From Emticicia soli (GTDB lineage: Bacteria > Bacteroidota > Bacteroidia > Cytophagales > Spirosomataceae): a DNA stretch of 64,000 bases. The DNA lies in the NCBI RefSeq assembly GCF_037860775.1, contig NZ_JBBEWC010000018.1:1-64000 (forward strand). Direction: 5' to 3'. The notes under the pieces were generated by a model. The model did not search any database. It was not told the origin of the DNA and saw nothing but the letters and a program-made list of their open reading frames with translations. Below are positions 25,726 through 35,069 of this stretch, piece after piece (the stretch's first letter is position 1; every line of letters starts with the position of its first letter). The translations under genes were made by a program, and so were the position numbers.

Positions 25726-27114
25726 ATGAAAGTATTTGAAATAACAGAGACTGATGACATTGAGGCATCGATTAAATTCTTCAAAGATGCCATTGAACAA
25801 CCAAGAATCGACGAACTGAAAGCGCAGTATCAGGTGGCTCAACACCCTGTTTTTGATTTGCGGAAACGTCCCGACAGAAAAGTACTGAAAGAAGATGGCA
25901 GCTTTGAACGCTGGGATTCGGTGAACAGGCTTGGCTTGCCGATTCAGAAAAAAATAGTAGGGGCGTCGGTAGCCTTTTTATTCGGGAATCCCGTAAAACT
26001 TATGTGCCAGACACAGAGCCCCGCCGAAACCGAGGCACTTGATTTGATACGTAAAGTAATGCTGGGCAATAAGATTGACAGCTTCAACCGCCGCATTGCC
26101 CGTGATTTGTTCAGGGCTACGAGCGTGGCCGAGGTTTGGTTTGTTACAGGCGAAAGCAAGGGCCCCAAACACAGCGACTATGGTTTTGAAACGCCCTACC
26201 GCATAAAGGTAATGAAACTAAGCCCCTGGGAGGGCGACGAGCTGTATCCGTGTTTTGATAAATATGGCGATATGGCGGCTTTTTGCCGTGGGTATAGCCT
26301 CTTTGTTGATGCCAAAGAAGTACCTTATTTTGAGGTTTACACCGACGAAGAGTATAAACTCTTTGAGAAAACCGACGATGGCTGGCAGGAGCGAGAATCG
26401 ACTGTGAATAGTATCGGGAAAATTCCGGTGGTTTTTGCGAGCGAAGAGCAGTCAGACTGGGCCGATGTGCAAACGGCTATCGAGCGCCTGGAGCACCTGT
26501 TGAGTAATTTTGCCGATACAAACGATTATCATGGCAACCCCAAGATTTTTATTGAAGGCGAGATTGAGGGCTTCGTGAAAAAAGGCGAATCGGGGGCTAT
26601 TATACAGGGCGAAAAAGGCTCAAAGGCTTCGTATTTGAGTTGGGACCACGCCCCCGAATCTATCAAGCTCGAAATCGAAACGCTTTTCAAGGTTATCTAT
26701 TCGTTTACACAAACGCCTGACATTTCGTTCGATACTCTGAAAGACCTCAAACAGGGCATTTCGGGCGTGGCACTCGAAATGTTATTCATGGATGCCCACC
26801 TGAAAGTACACGAGAAACGAGAGATTTTTGATGAGTATCTGCAACGACGCATCAATATCGTGAAGGCTTATATAGGCTGGCTAAAACCAGAGTTGAAAGC
26901 CACGCTGGGGGCAATGGCGGTACAGTCGGAGATTATGCCCTTTATGATAAACGATATAGGCAGCGTTATCAGAAATATGCAGAGTGCGAGTGGGGGCAAG
27001 GCGATATTATCGCAGAAAACGGCTATCGAAAAAGCGGGAATGGTAATAAACGCCGAGGCCGAATTGAAGCAGATACGGGCCGAAGAAGAGCTGAAAATAA
27101 CGAGTAAGTTATAG
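25726..27114 (+). CDS. Phage portal protein (SPP1 gp6-like)
   Basis: A 462-residue protein with the length and features of SPP1-gp6-type portals. These are a long helical N-terminus (EASIKFFKDAIEQPRIDELK), a wing region (RLGLPIQKKIVGASVAFLFG and NPVKLMC), FRATSVAEVWFVTG, a clip segment, and SFTQTPDISFDTLKDLKQGI followed by SGVALEMLFMDA, which form the conserved tunnel helix. The portal makes the ring through which terminase threads DNA into the head. It is intact, on the same strand as the terminase genes, but separated from them by six or seven unrelated genes and followed by host genes. A terminator-like hairpin lies at 27166-27198. Confidence 0.9.
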   Translation: MKVFEITETDDIEASIKFFKDAIEQPRIDELKAQYQVAQHPVFDLRKRPDRKVLKEDGSFERWDSVNRLGLPIQKKIVGASVAFLFGNPVKLMCQTQSPAETEALDLIRKVMLGNKIDSFNRRIARDLFRATSVAEVWFVTGESKGPKHSDYGFETPYRIKVMKLSPWEGDELYPCFDKYGDMAAFCRGYSLFVDAKEVPYFEVYTDEEYKLFEKTDDGWQERESTVNSIGKIPVVFASEEQSDWADVQTAIERLEHLLSNFADTNDYHGNPKIFIEGEIEGFVKKGESGAIIQGEKGSKASYLSWDHAPESIKLEIETLFKVIYSFTQTPDISFDTLKDLKQGISGVALEMLFMDAHLKVHEKREIFDEYLQRRINIVKAYIGWLKPELKATLGAMAVQSEIMPFMINDIGSVIRNMQSASGGKAILSQKTAIEKAGMVINAEAELKQIRAEEELKITSKL

Positions 27115-27165
27115 ATTCTTAAACAGTTTGGCCACGTGTGGTGGCATTTTAGGTTTAGATTGTAG

Positions 27166-27198
27166 AAAAGGCAAATACGATGTGTTTGCTTTTTTTGT
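27166..27198 (+). terminator. Terminator-like hairpin after the portal gene
   Basis: AAAAGGCAAA pairs with TTTGCTTTTT across a TACGATGTG loop and runs into a T-tract. It lies about 55 bases after the portal stop. Confidence 0.65.
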
Positions 27199-27352
27199 TT
27201 TTAGGGCTATGCTACAAATATCTGATATAATTTTTGGAAGGAATGTAACCTAATGCTGGTCAGAGAGAATGAACGGTAAGTTAAATTACAGCAGGCAGAA
27301 AACCTGCAAATATTGTATTTGGAGTAATACTAATTTTTTAAAACCTGACTAA

Positions 27353-28720
27353 ATGATAAAACCTATCTCTAAACTCATGGTGTATCTGGTTTTGCTGCTG
27401 TGTGCCTGCACCACAGTAATTGCACAAGACATTGTTCTTTCGAAAGACAGTGTAGAAACCAGATGTAAAGTTAACTCAATGAGTAGTACGCTCATAAAAT
27501 TTACACGAACCGACAATGGTTTGCAGGATTCGGTAGAAACGGCCAGTCTCAGGTCGGTTACAATCTCAGATTCAACGTATGTGGTGTATCCGCTTGCTTT
27601 TGCAAACGAGGTAAATCTTTTAAGCATGAGCGAGTTTCAGCAGGCATTGGCAATGAAAGATTATGCACTGCTGTTACATGCAAAAGTTATATTGGCTGAT
27701 GCCGTTTTTCTGACGGGCAGAACCGACTTGCCGCCAAGCTCCCGAACAAAACTTTTGCCTTTTACAAACTTACTCAAAGCCCAGAAAGGGCTTAAATACG
27801 CCATTTATGTGCATACCGACTCTATCGGGAAAGCCTATAATAATCTCATGATTTCGCAGAAAAGGGCAAATAGTTTGCGTATTTTCTTTGTCAATAATGG
27901 CATAAAAGCCGATAACATTATAGTAGAAGGTAAGGGCGAAACAGAGCCTTCGGCGGAAACCAATGTGAGCGACCGCCGGGTTGAGGTTCAGGTAACAAGC
28001 GTTGAAAAACTTCAGATTCTGTATGCCGAAAAATACATACCACCTGTTGTTACGCCTACTCCGGTAGTAGAAGAAAAGAAAGCTGAAACGCCTGTTGAGG
28101 CAATCAGTGTGCTCCAGAATCTGGAAAAAGCAGAGTATAAGCCCGTGAAACGTGCAGCTAAAAAGCCAATCAGCTTTGTGCTTTCGGCCGATGGATTATA
28201 TGCCATAAATTCCCTGTCGGGCGATTGGTCGAGCAAAGATGGCATAGGTATTCTGCAAGGTTTTGGCGCAGAGCTTATGTTTTCGTATTACCCTAAAAAA
28301 TGGCTGGGGCTAACCATTCAAGGCGGTATGAGCCAATGGAAAGTGCTGCGTAGATACATGACCGACAACAACGAGGTTGTGTACACCACACGGTCGACGG
28401 TTCAGCGGATTCCGTTAAGAATAGGTACGAGGGTCTTTTTAGGAAAGACTTTCTATATTCATCCGCAGGGGGGTATGCAGATGCTGAATTTAACTATACA
28501 AAATTCAGACACGCATCCGCAAAGTAATGCTACCGAAAAATCAAATGCCTTTAAACCTATTGTAGGTGGTGCTTTGGGTATTGAAAAGAAAATAGGCAAA
28601 ACCGCCATTTTAGATATAGGGCTGCAGTATTTTATGACACCTAACGAAGACTTTAGCGGTGTAAGAGAAGACCTGCATTATGGCGGTATAAAATTGGGTA
28701 TCGGCTTTAAAAACGATTAA
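27353..28720 (+). CDS. OmpA-family outer-membrane protein
   Basis: A 455-residue exported protein. The N-terminal 100 residues are a small beta-domain (DIVLSKDSVETRCKVNSMSS). Residues about 115-215 form an OmpA-like peptidoglycan-binding domain: AIYVHTDSIGKAYNNLMISQ, KRANSLRIFFVNNGI, then VEGKGETEP and SDRRVEVQV. A proline-rich linker (YIPPVVTPTPVVEEKK) leads to a C-terminal beta-barrel or sandwich (about 270-455) ending GGIKLGIGF. The reversed order, with the OmpA domain before the barrel, is notable. It is followed closely by the DUF2135 lipoprotein on the same strand and may form an operon with it. Confidence 0.85.
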   Translation: MIKPISKLMVYLVLLLCACTTVIAQDIVLSKDSVETRCKVNSMSSTLIKFTRTDNGLQDSVETASLRSVTISDSTYVVYPLAFANEVNLLSMSEFQQALAMKDYALLLHAKVILADAVFLTGRTDLPPSSRTKLLPFTNLLKAQKGLKYAIYVHTDSIGKAYNNLMISQKRANSLRIFFVNNGIKADNIIVEGKGETEPSAETNVSDRRVEVQVTSVEKLQILYAEKYIPPVVTPTPVVEEKKAETPVEAISVLQNLEKAEYKPVKRAAKKPISFVLSADGLYAINSLSGDWSSKDGIGILQGFGAELMFSYYPKKWLGLTIQGGMSQWKVLRRYMTDNNEVVYTTRSTVQRIPLRIGTRVFLGKTFYIHPQGGMQMLNLTIQNSDTHPQSNATEKSNAFKPIVGGALGIEKKIGKTAILDIGLQYFMTPNEDFSGVREDLHYGGIKLGIGFKND

Positions 28721-28743
28721 TCTTTCATCAAAAAAATATAATA

Positions 28744-29604
28744 ATGAAAAGACTACTATTTATCTGTTTATCATCTCTTTTTCTGTTTGCCGGTTGTGAG
28801 CGTAAAATAGATATAGTTGCGCTACCAGCCAGCATAAACCCGGCAGACGTTAATCTTCTGAGCAAATATTTAACAATGCCTTTTGGTACCAAGTTGTTGA
28901 ATGGCTTAATGCCCACCACAAGCACAGGCACAAACGTGCCAGTAATTGCCAATTTCGGAAACACTTCTGTTACAACAAGTAACGGGGGCACTACGGCCAT
29001 TACAGTTAGTATTACTAATCCGGGCGGTGGGATTCAGGGCTATTATGTGCAATTAGAAGGCTCTGATATATACTTTCAGGTACCTTACACGGCATCAACT
29101 GATAATCCTAATATTATCAATATTCCGATTGGTATTCCAACCATGACCGAAAATGGGTCGTTTTGTGTCATTATAAGTGTTTATGATAACAATAACCGTA
29201 TTAGTAGGGTTGTACGCCAATGTGTTGATGTATTAAAGCTAGGCTCGGGTTCTTTGCAAGTTAACCTTACCTGGAACACCAATTATACCGATATAGATTT
29301 GCACGTATTAGACCCTAGCGGTACTGAAATATACTACGGCAATCCGTATTCTTATACCGGAGGAGAATTAGACAGAGATGATGTGAATGGCTTTGGGCCT
29401 GAAAATATTTTCTGGCTTGGTACAGCACCTGACGGCCAATATAAGGTCTGGATTGAGTATTATGATGGCTACACACCAACTACCAGCTATGTTACAATCA
29501 ACGTGCCGGGCAGAAGTAAATCTTTTCAGGCTACGATGTCAAGAACAGGAGACCGTAGAGATATAGTAACCATTACGAAAAGAGGAGATACTTATAGTTT
29601 TTAG
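28744..29604 (+). CDS. DUF2135-domain lipoprotein
   Basis: A 286-residue lipoprotein (signal MKRLLFICLSSLFLFAGCER). The middle is Ser/Thr/Gly-rich. The C-terminal 110 residues fit the YfaP-type DUF2135 beta-sandwich: LQVNLTWNTNYTDIDLHVLD, PSGTEIYYGNP, then GPENIFWLGTAPDGQYKVWI with an aspartate-rich, probably calcium-binding loop. It starts 23 bp after the OmpA-like gene and likely shares its transcript. Probably a surface adhesion or envelope protein. Confidence 0.8.
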   Translation: MKRLLFICLSSLFLFAGCERKIDIVALPASINPADVNLLSKYLTMPFGTKLLNGLMPTTSTGTNVPVIANFGNTSVTTSNGGTTAITVSITNPGGGIQGYYVQLEGSDIYFQVPYTASTDNPNIINIPIGIPTMTENGSFCVIISVYDNNNRISRVVRQCVDVLKLGSGSLQVNLTWNTNYTDIDLHVLDPSGTEIYYGNPYSYTGGELDRDDVNGFGPENIFWLGTAPDGQYKVWIEYYDGYTPTTSYVTINVPGRSKSFQATMSRTGDRRDIVTITKRGDTYSF

Positions 29605-29638
29605 CCACAACGAGGTTCTAAACCTAGTTGCCGACCGT

Positions 29639-29693
29639 GAGGCTGTTTCAAAAGAAAATAACTCAGTATAGGGTATTTCTTTTGAGGCAGCCT
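29639..29693. repeat. Minimal copy of the GAGGCTGTCTC inverted-repeat family, terminator-like
   Basis: TGAGGCTGTTTCAAAAG and CTTTTGAGGCAGCCT flank only about 20 bases, with TTTTTGGG after the right arm. It is the terminal inverted repeat of the larger elements at 2463 and 31892 without their GC-rich interior. Lies 35 bp after the DUF2135 gene. Confidence 0.75.
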
Positions 29694-29774
29694 TTTTGGG
29701 TTAGTAAGCAGCAACTGAAACTTAACTTGCTGGTACACTTTTTTTGTGTTGTTTGCTATAAAACACACAACAAC

Positions 29775-30050
29775 ATGAAAACAATAGAACTATTAGCATT
29801 ATCGCCGGGATTGATGTATAGCTTCCGATTCCTTAATTTATTTATGAACCCGGGTGATGGTACTTCTTATAATGGTGGCGATATAGCCAACGAAGAAATA
29901 TTAGAAGACGAAAATCTGGAAGATGAAGAGCTGCCAGCCGAAGCTCCAACGCCATCGCAAGACGCACTAAGCTACGTAGCCGACGACCAGAAAACCCCGC
30001 CCGAAGTAGAAGAAAGCAACTTTGAACCCAATAATATTGATGAGAAGTAA
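29775..30050 (+). CDS. Small acidic protein of unknown function
   Basis: From the ATG at 29775 this is a 91-residue protein; a longer reading from 29628 runs through the inverted repeat and is rejected. The first 27 residues are mildly hydrophobic (MKTIELLALSPGLMYSFRFL). The rest is strongly acidic and proline-containing (EEILEDENLEDEELPAEAP). No domain recognised. Whether it is translated is uncertain; coding is supported by the upstream AACAACATG context and an intact frame. Confidence 0.45.
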   Translation: MKTIELLALSPGLMYSFRFLNLFMNPGDGTSYNGGDIANEEILEDENLEDEELPAEAPTPSQDALSYVADDQKTPPEVEESNFEPNNIDEK

Positions 30051-30113
30051 GTGGGTTTGGCAATAGCTTCTGCTTTCTATTGAAAGCAGAAGCTAAATGC
30101 TGCCTGGCTATTA

Positions 30114-31646
30114 CTACTGTAACCTTGCCACAAAGATGTCAGATGAGCCTTTTGATACTAAACCGACACCACCAAAATTGCTTGTCTCGTTAAAAAAGCC
30201 GGAGACATAAATGTTTCCGGAATTATCAATACTTATATCCATAGGCTCTTCAAAGCCTGGGCTTCCTGCCGTTTGTATCCATTGAAACCTTCCATTCGTA
30301 TTGTATTTAACCACAAAAATATCGTGTTCGCCCAAACCTGTTTTGGAAATATTACCAAAACTAATAGTCCCTCCAAAAGCTCCTGTAACGTAGACACTGC
30401 CGGCGTTATCAACAGCTATACCTTTAACAAAATCGCCCTCACCTCCTCCGAAAGTTTGTACATCCAGAAACGAGCCATTGTTATCATATTTAACAATAAA
30501 TACATCAGGGCCACCATTGGTGGTTTTATTGATAGTCCCGAAAGAAGCATTATTTTGAAAAAAACCGGTAACATATACATTTCCGGCAGCATCTAAGGCA
30601 ATGCCTTCTGCATTGTCAGGATAGGATCCGCCTGCTGTCTGCACCCATTGTATGGCGCCGCTGGCATTGTATTTGGCTACAAACATATCTGTTTCGCCTT
30701 TCCTTACTACACTTAAGCCGCCAAATGTTTCTGTATAATAAAGATGCCCGGTAACATATACATTTCCGGCAGCATCGGTCGCCAGTTTAGTTCCCATATC
30801 CTGCCCTGTTCCGCCTGCTGATTGCAGCCATTGCAAACTACCATCAGTGCCAAACTTTGCCAGCATCATATCAAAAGAGCCCAACGATGTGCGGCTGGTG
30901 GTTTCAATCGTAATTGTATTCATAAAACCTCCCGTTATGTACACGTTTCCGCTATTATCAAGCGCCAGGCTAGGGAAAAATACAAAATGCTCAATGGTTT
31001 TTACCCACTGAAAAACCCCGTTGGTATTGTATTTAACTATAAATATATCGTTTCCTACAGCAGTTTTTGTAGTACTACCAAATGTGGCTGTGCCACCATA
31101 AGTACCAGTAACAAGCACATTGCCCGATGCATCTACTTTAACAGCGAAGGCTTCTGAAGGCCCCGTGCTTGCAAGCGTTTGTACCCATTGCAATACGCCG
31201 TTGTTATTGTATTTAGCCACAAAAGCATCCCTTTCGGCAGGTGCAATTTTGCTTGTATTACCAAAAGCTACGGTATCGGCATAGTTTCCGGCAACATACA
31301 CGTTTCCGCTAGCATCTACTGCTACCGAAGAACGGTAATCTCCGCCCTTGCCCCCTATCTGGGCAATAGCCGTGATATTAGGCGAAGGAGAAGGCTCATA
31401 GGGTGATTGATACGAACATACCCATTTGCTGCCATTATACACACGTAGGCAGGCAAAGGTGAGGTCGTAGGCTATGTCGCCTTTCTGAGGGTTTGGCAAA
31501 GCTACAATAGCATCATAGCTGAGGCGTGGGTGGGTGCTTGCAGGTGTAATGCCGTTGGGAGTAACAGTAACGTGCTGCGCAAACAGTTGAAAATTTATGC
31601 CAAGCAAAAGCAGGCATACTAAAAATTTAGTAGTTATTTTTTTCAT
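30114..31646 (-). CDS. Secreted SBBP-repeat beta-propeller protein (paralogue 1)
   Basis: A 510-residue exported protein. Residues 25-90 form a shared N-terminal module (VTVTPNGITPAS, LSYDAIVALPNPQKGDIAYD, LTFACLRVYNGSKWVCSYQ). From residue about 95, SBBP repeats recur about every 45 residues with the signature VDASGNVYVAGNYADTVAFG and variants (LDNSGNVYITGGF, TDAAGNVYVTGHL). These form a propeller typical of Bacteroidota surface proteins. The protein at 50002-51537 has the same architecture. No sorting domain is visible at the C-terminus, which ends SDIFVARLQ. Confidence 0.85.
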   Translation of the reverse strand: MKKITTKFLVCLLLLGINFQLFAQHVTVTPNGITPASTHPRLSYDAIVALPNPQKGDIAYDLTFACLRVYNGSKWVCSYQSPYEPSPSPNITAIAQIGGKGGDYRSSVAVDASGNVYVAGNYADTVAFGNTSKIAPAERDAFVAKYNNNGVLQWVQTLASTGPSEAFAVKVDASGNVLVTGTYGGTATFGSTTKTAVGNDIFIVKYNTNGVFQWVKTIEHFVFFPSLALDNSGNVYITGGFMNTITIETTSRTSLGSFDMMLAKFGTDGSLQWLQSAGGTGQDMGTKLATDAAGNVYVTGHLYYTETFGGLSVVRKGETDMFVAKYNASGAIQWVQTAGGSYPDNAEGIALDAAGNVYVTGFFQNNASFGTINKTTNGGPDVFIVKYDNNGSFLDVQTFGGGEGDFVKGIAVDNAGSVYVTGAFGGTISFGNISKTGLGEHDIFVVKYNTNGRFQWIQTAGSPGFEEPMDISIDNSGNIYVSGFFNETSNFGGVGLVSKGSSDIFVARLQ

Positions 31647-31891
31647 AAGCTAGGTGATTAGAACAAACATTTACAAAAATATAAAAATATTTTTGATTGA
31701 AGTATATACGTAAGTTATTGATAATGAGATAAATATATTTTTTTAGGAAAATTAAAAATTGAATTACAATATTTTGACTAGAGAAAATACAGTATTCAAA
31801 GATTTGGAAGATGGCAAAGTAAGTAAGACCAATTATTTACTTTTTGGTAATTGGGAAGTTGGAGGAAGTATTCTGAAAAAACAATAAAAAA

Positions 31892-32070
31892 AGGCTGTCT
31901 CAAAAGAAAACTACACAAAATATTATTTGGCAAGGCTTCAACCCCACACCCCAACCCCTCTCCCCAACTGTGGGGAGAGGGGCTTTTTTGTCCCCTCCCC
32001 ACAGTTGGGGAGGGTTAGGGTGGGGTTTTTCCCAAATATTATTTGGTATAGAAAACTTTTGAGACAGCCT
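31892..32070. repeat. MITE-like inverted-repeat element (copy B)
   Basis: Ends AGGCTGTCTCAAAAG (31892-31906) and CTTTTGAGACAGCCT (32056-32070) enclose the same GC-rich inner inverted repeat as copy A (CCCCTCTCCCCAACTGTGG and its partner). The AAATATTATTTGG word flanks the interior on both sides in both copies. Copies A and B are nearly the same size and sequence, which points to recent spread. Confidence 0.88.
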
Positions 32071-32092
32071 CTTTAATCTATATAAAACATAA

Positions 32093-32425
32093 TTAATATC
32101 TCTGAAAAAGCCAGCTTTTCGAACGGGGCTTTTGGTGCTGCATGGCAAACAATGCTTCTACCAAACGCTTGGTGGTTTGTGCTTGATACGTTGGTTTCCA
32201 GCGGCGGCCTGTATAAACCCTGTGGCACGAAAAAGTGAGGTCATAAACAACATCGCCTCTGCTGGGGTTTTGTATGGCCTCAATGGCGCTGTGGCTCATA
32301 CGAGGGTAATTACTTGTGGGCGGCGTAGTAACACCGCTTGATGCGATGGTTTTCTGGGCATTGAGCTCAAAATAAACTGTAGCGATAAGTAATACTGCTG
32401 TAAAGGTAAAAAAGGTTTTTTTCAT
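32093..32425 (-). CDS. Short exported protein carrying only the shared N-terminal surface module
   Basis: A 110-residue protein with a signal peptide (MKKTFFTFTAVLLIATVYFE). It contains the module also found at the start of the SBBP proteins: YPRMSHSAIEAIQNPSRGDV, then VYDLTFSCHRVYTGRRWKPT. It then stops after about 25 unrelated residues, without a propeller. An inverted-repeat element begins 20 bp after its stop. It may be a truncated paralogue or a module-only protein; the intact frame does not settle which. Confidence 0.65.
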   Translation of the reverse strand: MKKTFFTFTAVLLIATVYFELNAQKTIASSGVTTPPTSNYPRMSHSAIEAIQNPSRGDVVYDLTFSCHRVYTGRRWKPTYQAQTTKRLVEALFAMQHQKPRSKSWLFQRY

Positions 32426-32572
32426 AATTTTGAACTATTAAATAATAGGCAAATTTAACTCTGAAAAATTGTTATAATACGTTTTTATGTATAGAACGTA
32501 AAAAACATGTAATGAATTGTTGTACCCTTGCAGGTTTTTAATAGGCTAATTTACAAGCAATTATAAAAAAAA

Positions 32573-32615
32573 GCAATGTTTTTGCATCGGTTTTTAGTCG
32601 ATACAAAAACATTGC
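32573..32615 (-). terminator. Intrinsic terminator for the TonB-receptor-like gene
   Basis: GCAATGTTTTTGCATCG pairs with CGATACAAAAACATTGC. On the minus strand it runs into a T-tract of eight bases just after the stop codon at 32640. Confidence 0.85.
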
Positions 32616-32639
32616 GACCACAAATCAGTTAACTGAAGT

Positions 32640-35069
32640 TTATTTTCTGAGGCGTTCCCGCTCTTCGTCGTCGCTGTTGCGGTTGATGCTGCGGGTATTT
32701 TTGCCGAAACTTCGTGAATAAGTCAATTTCACAACTCTGAAACGGGCCGACTCGTCTCTGAAATGCGACTCACTTCTGATATGAAAAGCAATGGGTGTCA
32801 TGCTACCAATGTGCGTAAAATAAGAGGCGGTCTGAAACAAATCTGGCAAGGCTAACTGAAAAGTCCCTTTGTCGTTTTTCAGTTTCTTGGCTATTCCCAG
32901 ATTCACCATACCAAAGCCATTCAGGCGATTAGCCCCATCAAAAAAAGGAAAGTTCTGCCAACCCGATAATTCAATTTCGAAGTTTTTTGGCAAGCTAAAG
33001 CTCTGCGTAAAACTCAGGTTTTGGAAAAGATAAGTTTTTTCGGCCGGATTGATGCTGTAAGATATTTTGTATCGGCGCAGTGCCGTGTTGCTGCCCAAAG
33101 TGAGTTTCCACCATGAAGCAAGCTGAATAGGCGCACTAAGAAACAGGTTGATGCTTTTCTGATAATCAAGGTTCTGCGGCGATTGCATACCAATATCATT
33201 CTGCGGATTGGCCGTTATCTGATAGCGCAGAATCGGGTGTAAATCGTACTGAAACGATAGCCCTACGCTATAACCTTTTTTGTTAAACTCGGCTTTCAAA
33301 ACATCAGTAATGGTAGGTTTCAGTAGTGGATTGCCTGTAAAAACAAAGGTGGCATCAGTATAAAACAGATTCGAGATTAAATCGGTATAAGCGGGCCGAC
33401 TGATTCGTCGGTTATAACTCAGGTTTATGCTCGACTGGCTGTTTGGGCTAAAACTATAAACCACCGACGGAAACAATTGGGCTATCGTGAAGGCATCTTT
33501 CACCGTATTTATGTTACGCTGCCAATACTCGTAGCGCAAGCCCGCCTGCAAATTTGCCTTCGGATTCAGCAGAAAACGAAACTGTGTATAAGCTGCCCAT
33601 ATTTGCTCGCTACCATAAATATTGCTTTGGGTGCGAGGGTCAGGCTCCCATGCATCGCTTACTTTGCGCTCTACGTTGCTATCGTTGGCGTTTTTGGTGT
33701 AGCTGCCCTTTATACCAGCCTCGGCATGAACTTTAGCACTAATTTGCAAGGCATAATCGGCCTTGAAAACACCTACATGAATGGTCGAGTGGCTTTGCCC
33801 TCGGTTACCATAATTAAATATCGGGTTGGTGGGTGGTATCTCGTTTCTCTCTTTGTCGAAGTAGCGATAGCTGACAAGATTGGGGCTATCGTTGGTATAA
33901 GCCAGATAACTCAAATCAAAATTGAGCTGTGATTTAGCCGAAAGTTTATGATTCAGATACACCGACGAGATAAGGTTTGTTCGGCGGTTAGTGCCATCAG
34001 AATAACCCCGTGAGCCTAAAAAACTACCATCAGGCATGATGCGGTCGCCAAGAATTTCAACCAGATTATGCGTTTTACCTGCCGCCAGCGAAAACTCTCC
34101 ACCAAAAGAAGTACGGGGCGTAGGTCGAAACTCGGCTAGTAGATTGAGGTTATGTACCTGCTGAATGCGCTCGGTTAGTCCGCCAAAATCGGTACTATTG
34201 AAACCGCCAAGAAAAGGAAAAATTGCCGTGCCGTGACCCAGATAACCCGAGTAGTCGTGGTTATGACCGAAAGAATACGAGGCATTGAGATTAGCTTTTT
34301 TGAAACCATGCGAAACGCCCACCGAAGTAAGGGCTTTTTCACGATAACCATAACCAACCGTGGCCGAGAGGTTGAAGCGTGTGCCCTCGTTTTCGTTCTT
34401 TTTGAAAACAATATTGATAATACCCGCCCCACCATCGGCATCGTATTGGGCGGTAGGTGCGGTAATAAGTTCTATTTTTTCGATATTATCGGCAACGGTG
34501 CTTTCGAGCAGATTCATCAATTCTTCCATAGACATTGGTACCCGTCGGCCATTAAACAGAATTGTTACCCCGTTTTGTCCGTTCAGGCTAAACTGACTAT
34601 TGCGTCGGTCGGTGATTACGCCGGGCAGTCGTTCAAGCACTTGCAGGGCGCTGCTGCCCTTGGTCATAAGGCTGCTTTGCACATTAATTACCTTGCCCGT
34701 TGGCGTGTTTTGTATTAGGTCTTTTCGGGCCGCTACCGTTACTTCGCCAAGTGCATTGCTCTCTTCCACAAGTCGAATAAGCGGCAGTTGTATTGCCATA
34801 TTGCTAAAAGCAAGAACCCCCGATTGATGGCTTTGAAAACCAATGCTACTAATGCGTAGAAAAAAACTACCTGTTTGGGCAGGGCTTAGTCGAAAATCTC
34901 CGTTTTCGTCGGTACTTGTGCCCATAACAATGCTAGAATCTTGTGCCGATAGCAGCACAACGTTGGCAAAAGGTACGGCTTCGTCTTTTGAACCTGTTAC
35001 CTTACCACTTATTTGCCCCAAAGCGGTAAGCGAACAAAATGTTGTCAGTAATAGCAATAGCGTTTTCAT
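32640..35069 (-). CDS. TonB-dependent-receptor-like outer-membrane protein with CarboxypepD_reg-like N-terminus
   Basis: About 809 residues from the ATG at 35069 (MKTLLLLLTTFCSLTALGQ signal peptide); a start 18 bases upstream is possible. Residues about 20-105 are a carboxypeptidase-regulatory-like beta-sandwich (ISGKVTGSKDEAVPFANVVL). A plug-like region follows with ERLPGVITDRRNSQFSLNGQ and IEKIELITAPTAQYDADGGA, then a long barrel (residues 230-809). It resembles the outer-membrane beta-barrel 3 group rather than SusC, since no SusD partner adjoins. The C-terminus ends in a basic arginine-rich tail (SDDEERERLRK), unusual for a barrel end. Substrate unknown. Confidence 0.85.
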   Translation of the reverse strand: MKTLLLLLTTFCSLTALGQISGKVTGSKDEAVPFANVVLLSAQDSSIVMGTSTDENGDFRLSPAQTGSFFLRISSIGFQSHQSGVLAFSNMAIQLPLIRLVEESNALGEVTVAARKDLIQNTPTGKVINVQSSLMTKGSSALQVLERLPGVITDRRNSQFSLNGQNGVTILFNGRRVPMSMEELMNLLESTVADNIEKIELITAPTAQYDADGGAGIINIVFKKNENEGTRFNLSATVGYGYREKALTSVGVSHGFKKANLNASYSFGHNHDYSGYLGHGTAIFPFLGGFNSTDFGGLTERIQQVHNLNLLAEFRPTPRTSFGGEFSLAAGKTHNLVEILGDRIMPDGSFLGSRGYSDGTNRRTNLISSVYLNHKLSAKSQLNFDLSYLAYTNDSPNLVSYRYFDKERNEIPPTNPIFNYGNRGQSHSTIHVGVFKADYALQISAKVHAEAGIKGSYTKNANDSNVERKVSDAWEPDPRTQSNIYGSEQIWAAYTQFRFLLNPKANLQAGLRYEYWQRNINTVKDAFTIAQLFPSVVYSFSPNSQSSINLSYNRRISRPAYTDLISNLFYTDATFVFTGNPLLKPTITDVLKAEFNKKGYSVGLSFQYDLHPILRYQITANPQNDIGMQSPQNLDYQKSINLFLSAPIQLASWWKLTLGSNTALRRYKISYSINPAEKTYLFQNLSFTQSFSLPKNFEIELSGWQNFPFFDGANRLNGFGMVNLGIAKKLKNDKGTFQLALPDLFQTASYFTHIGSMTPIAFHIRSESHFRDESARFRVVKLTYSRSFGKNTRSINRNSDDEERERLRK

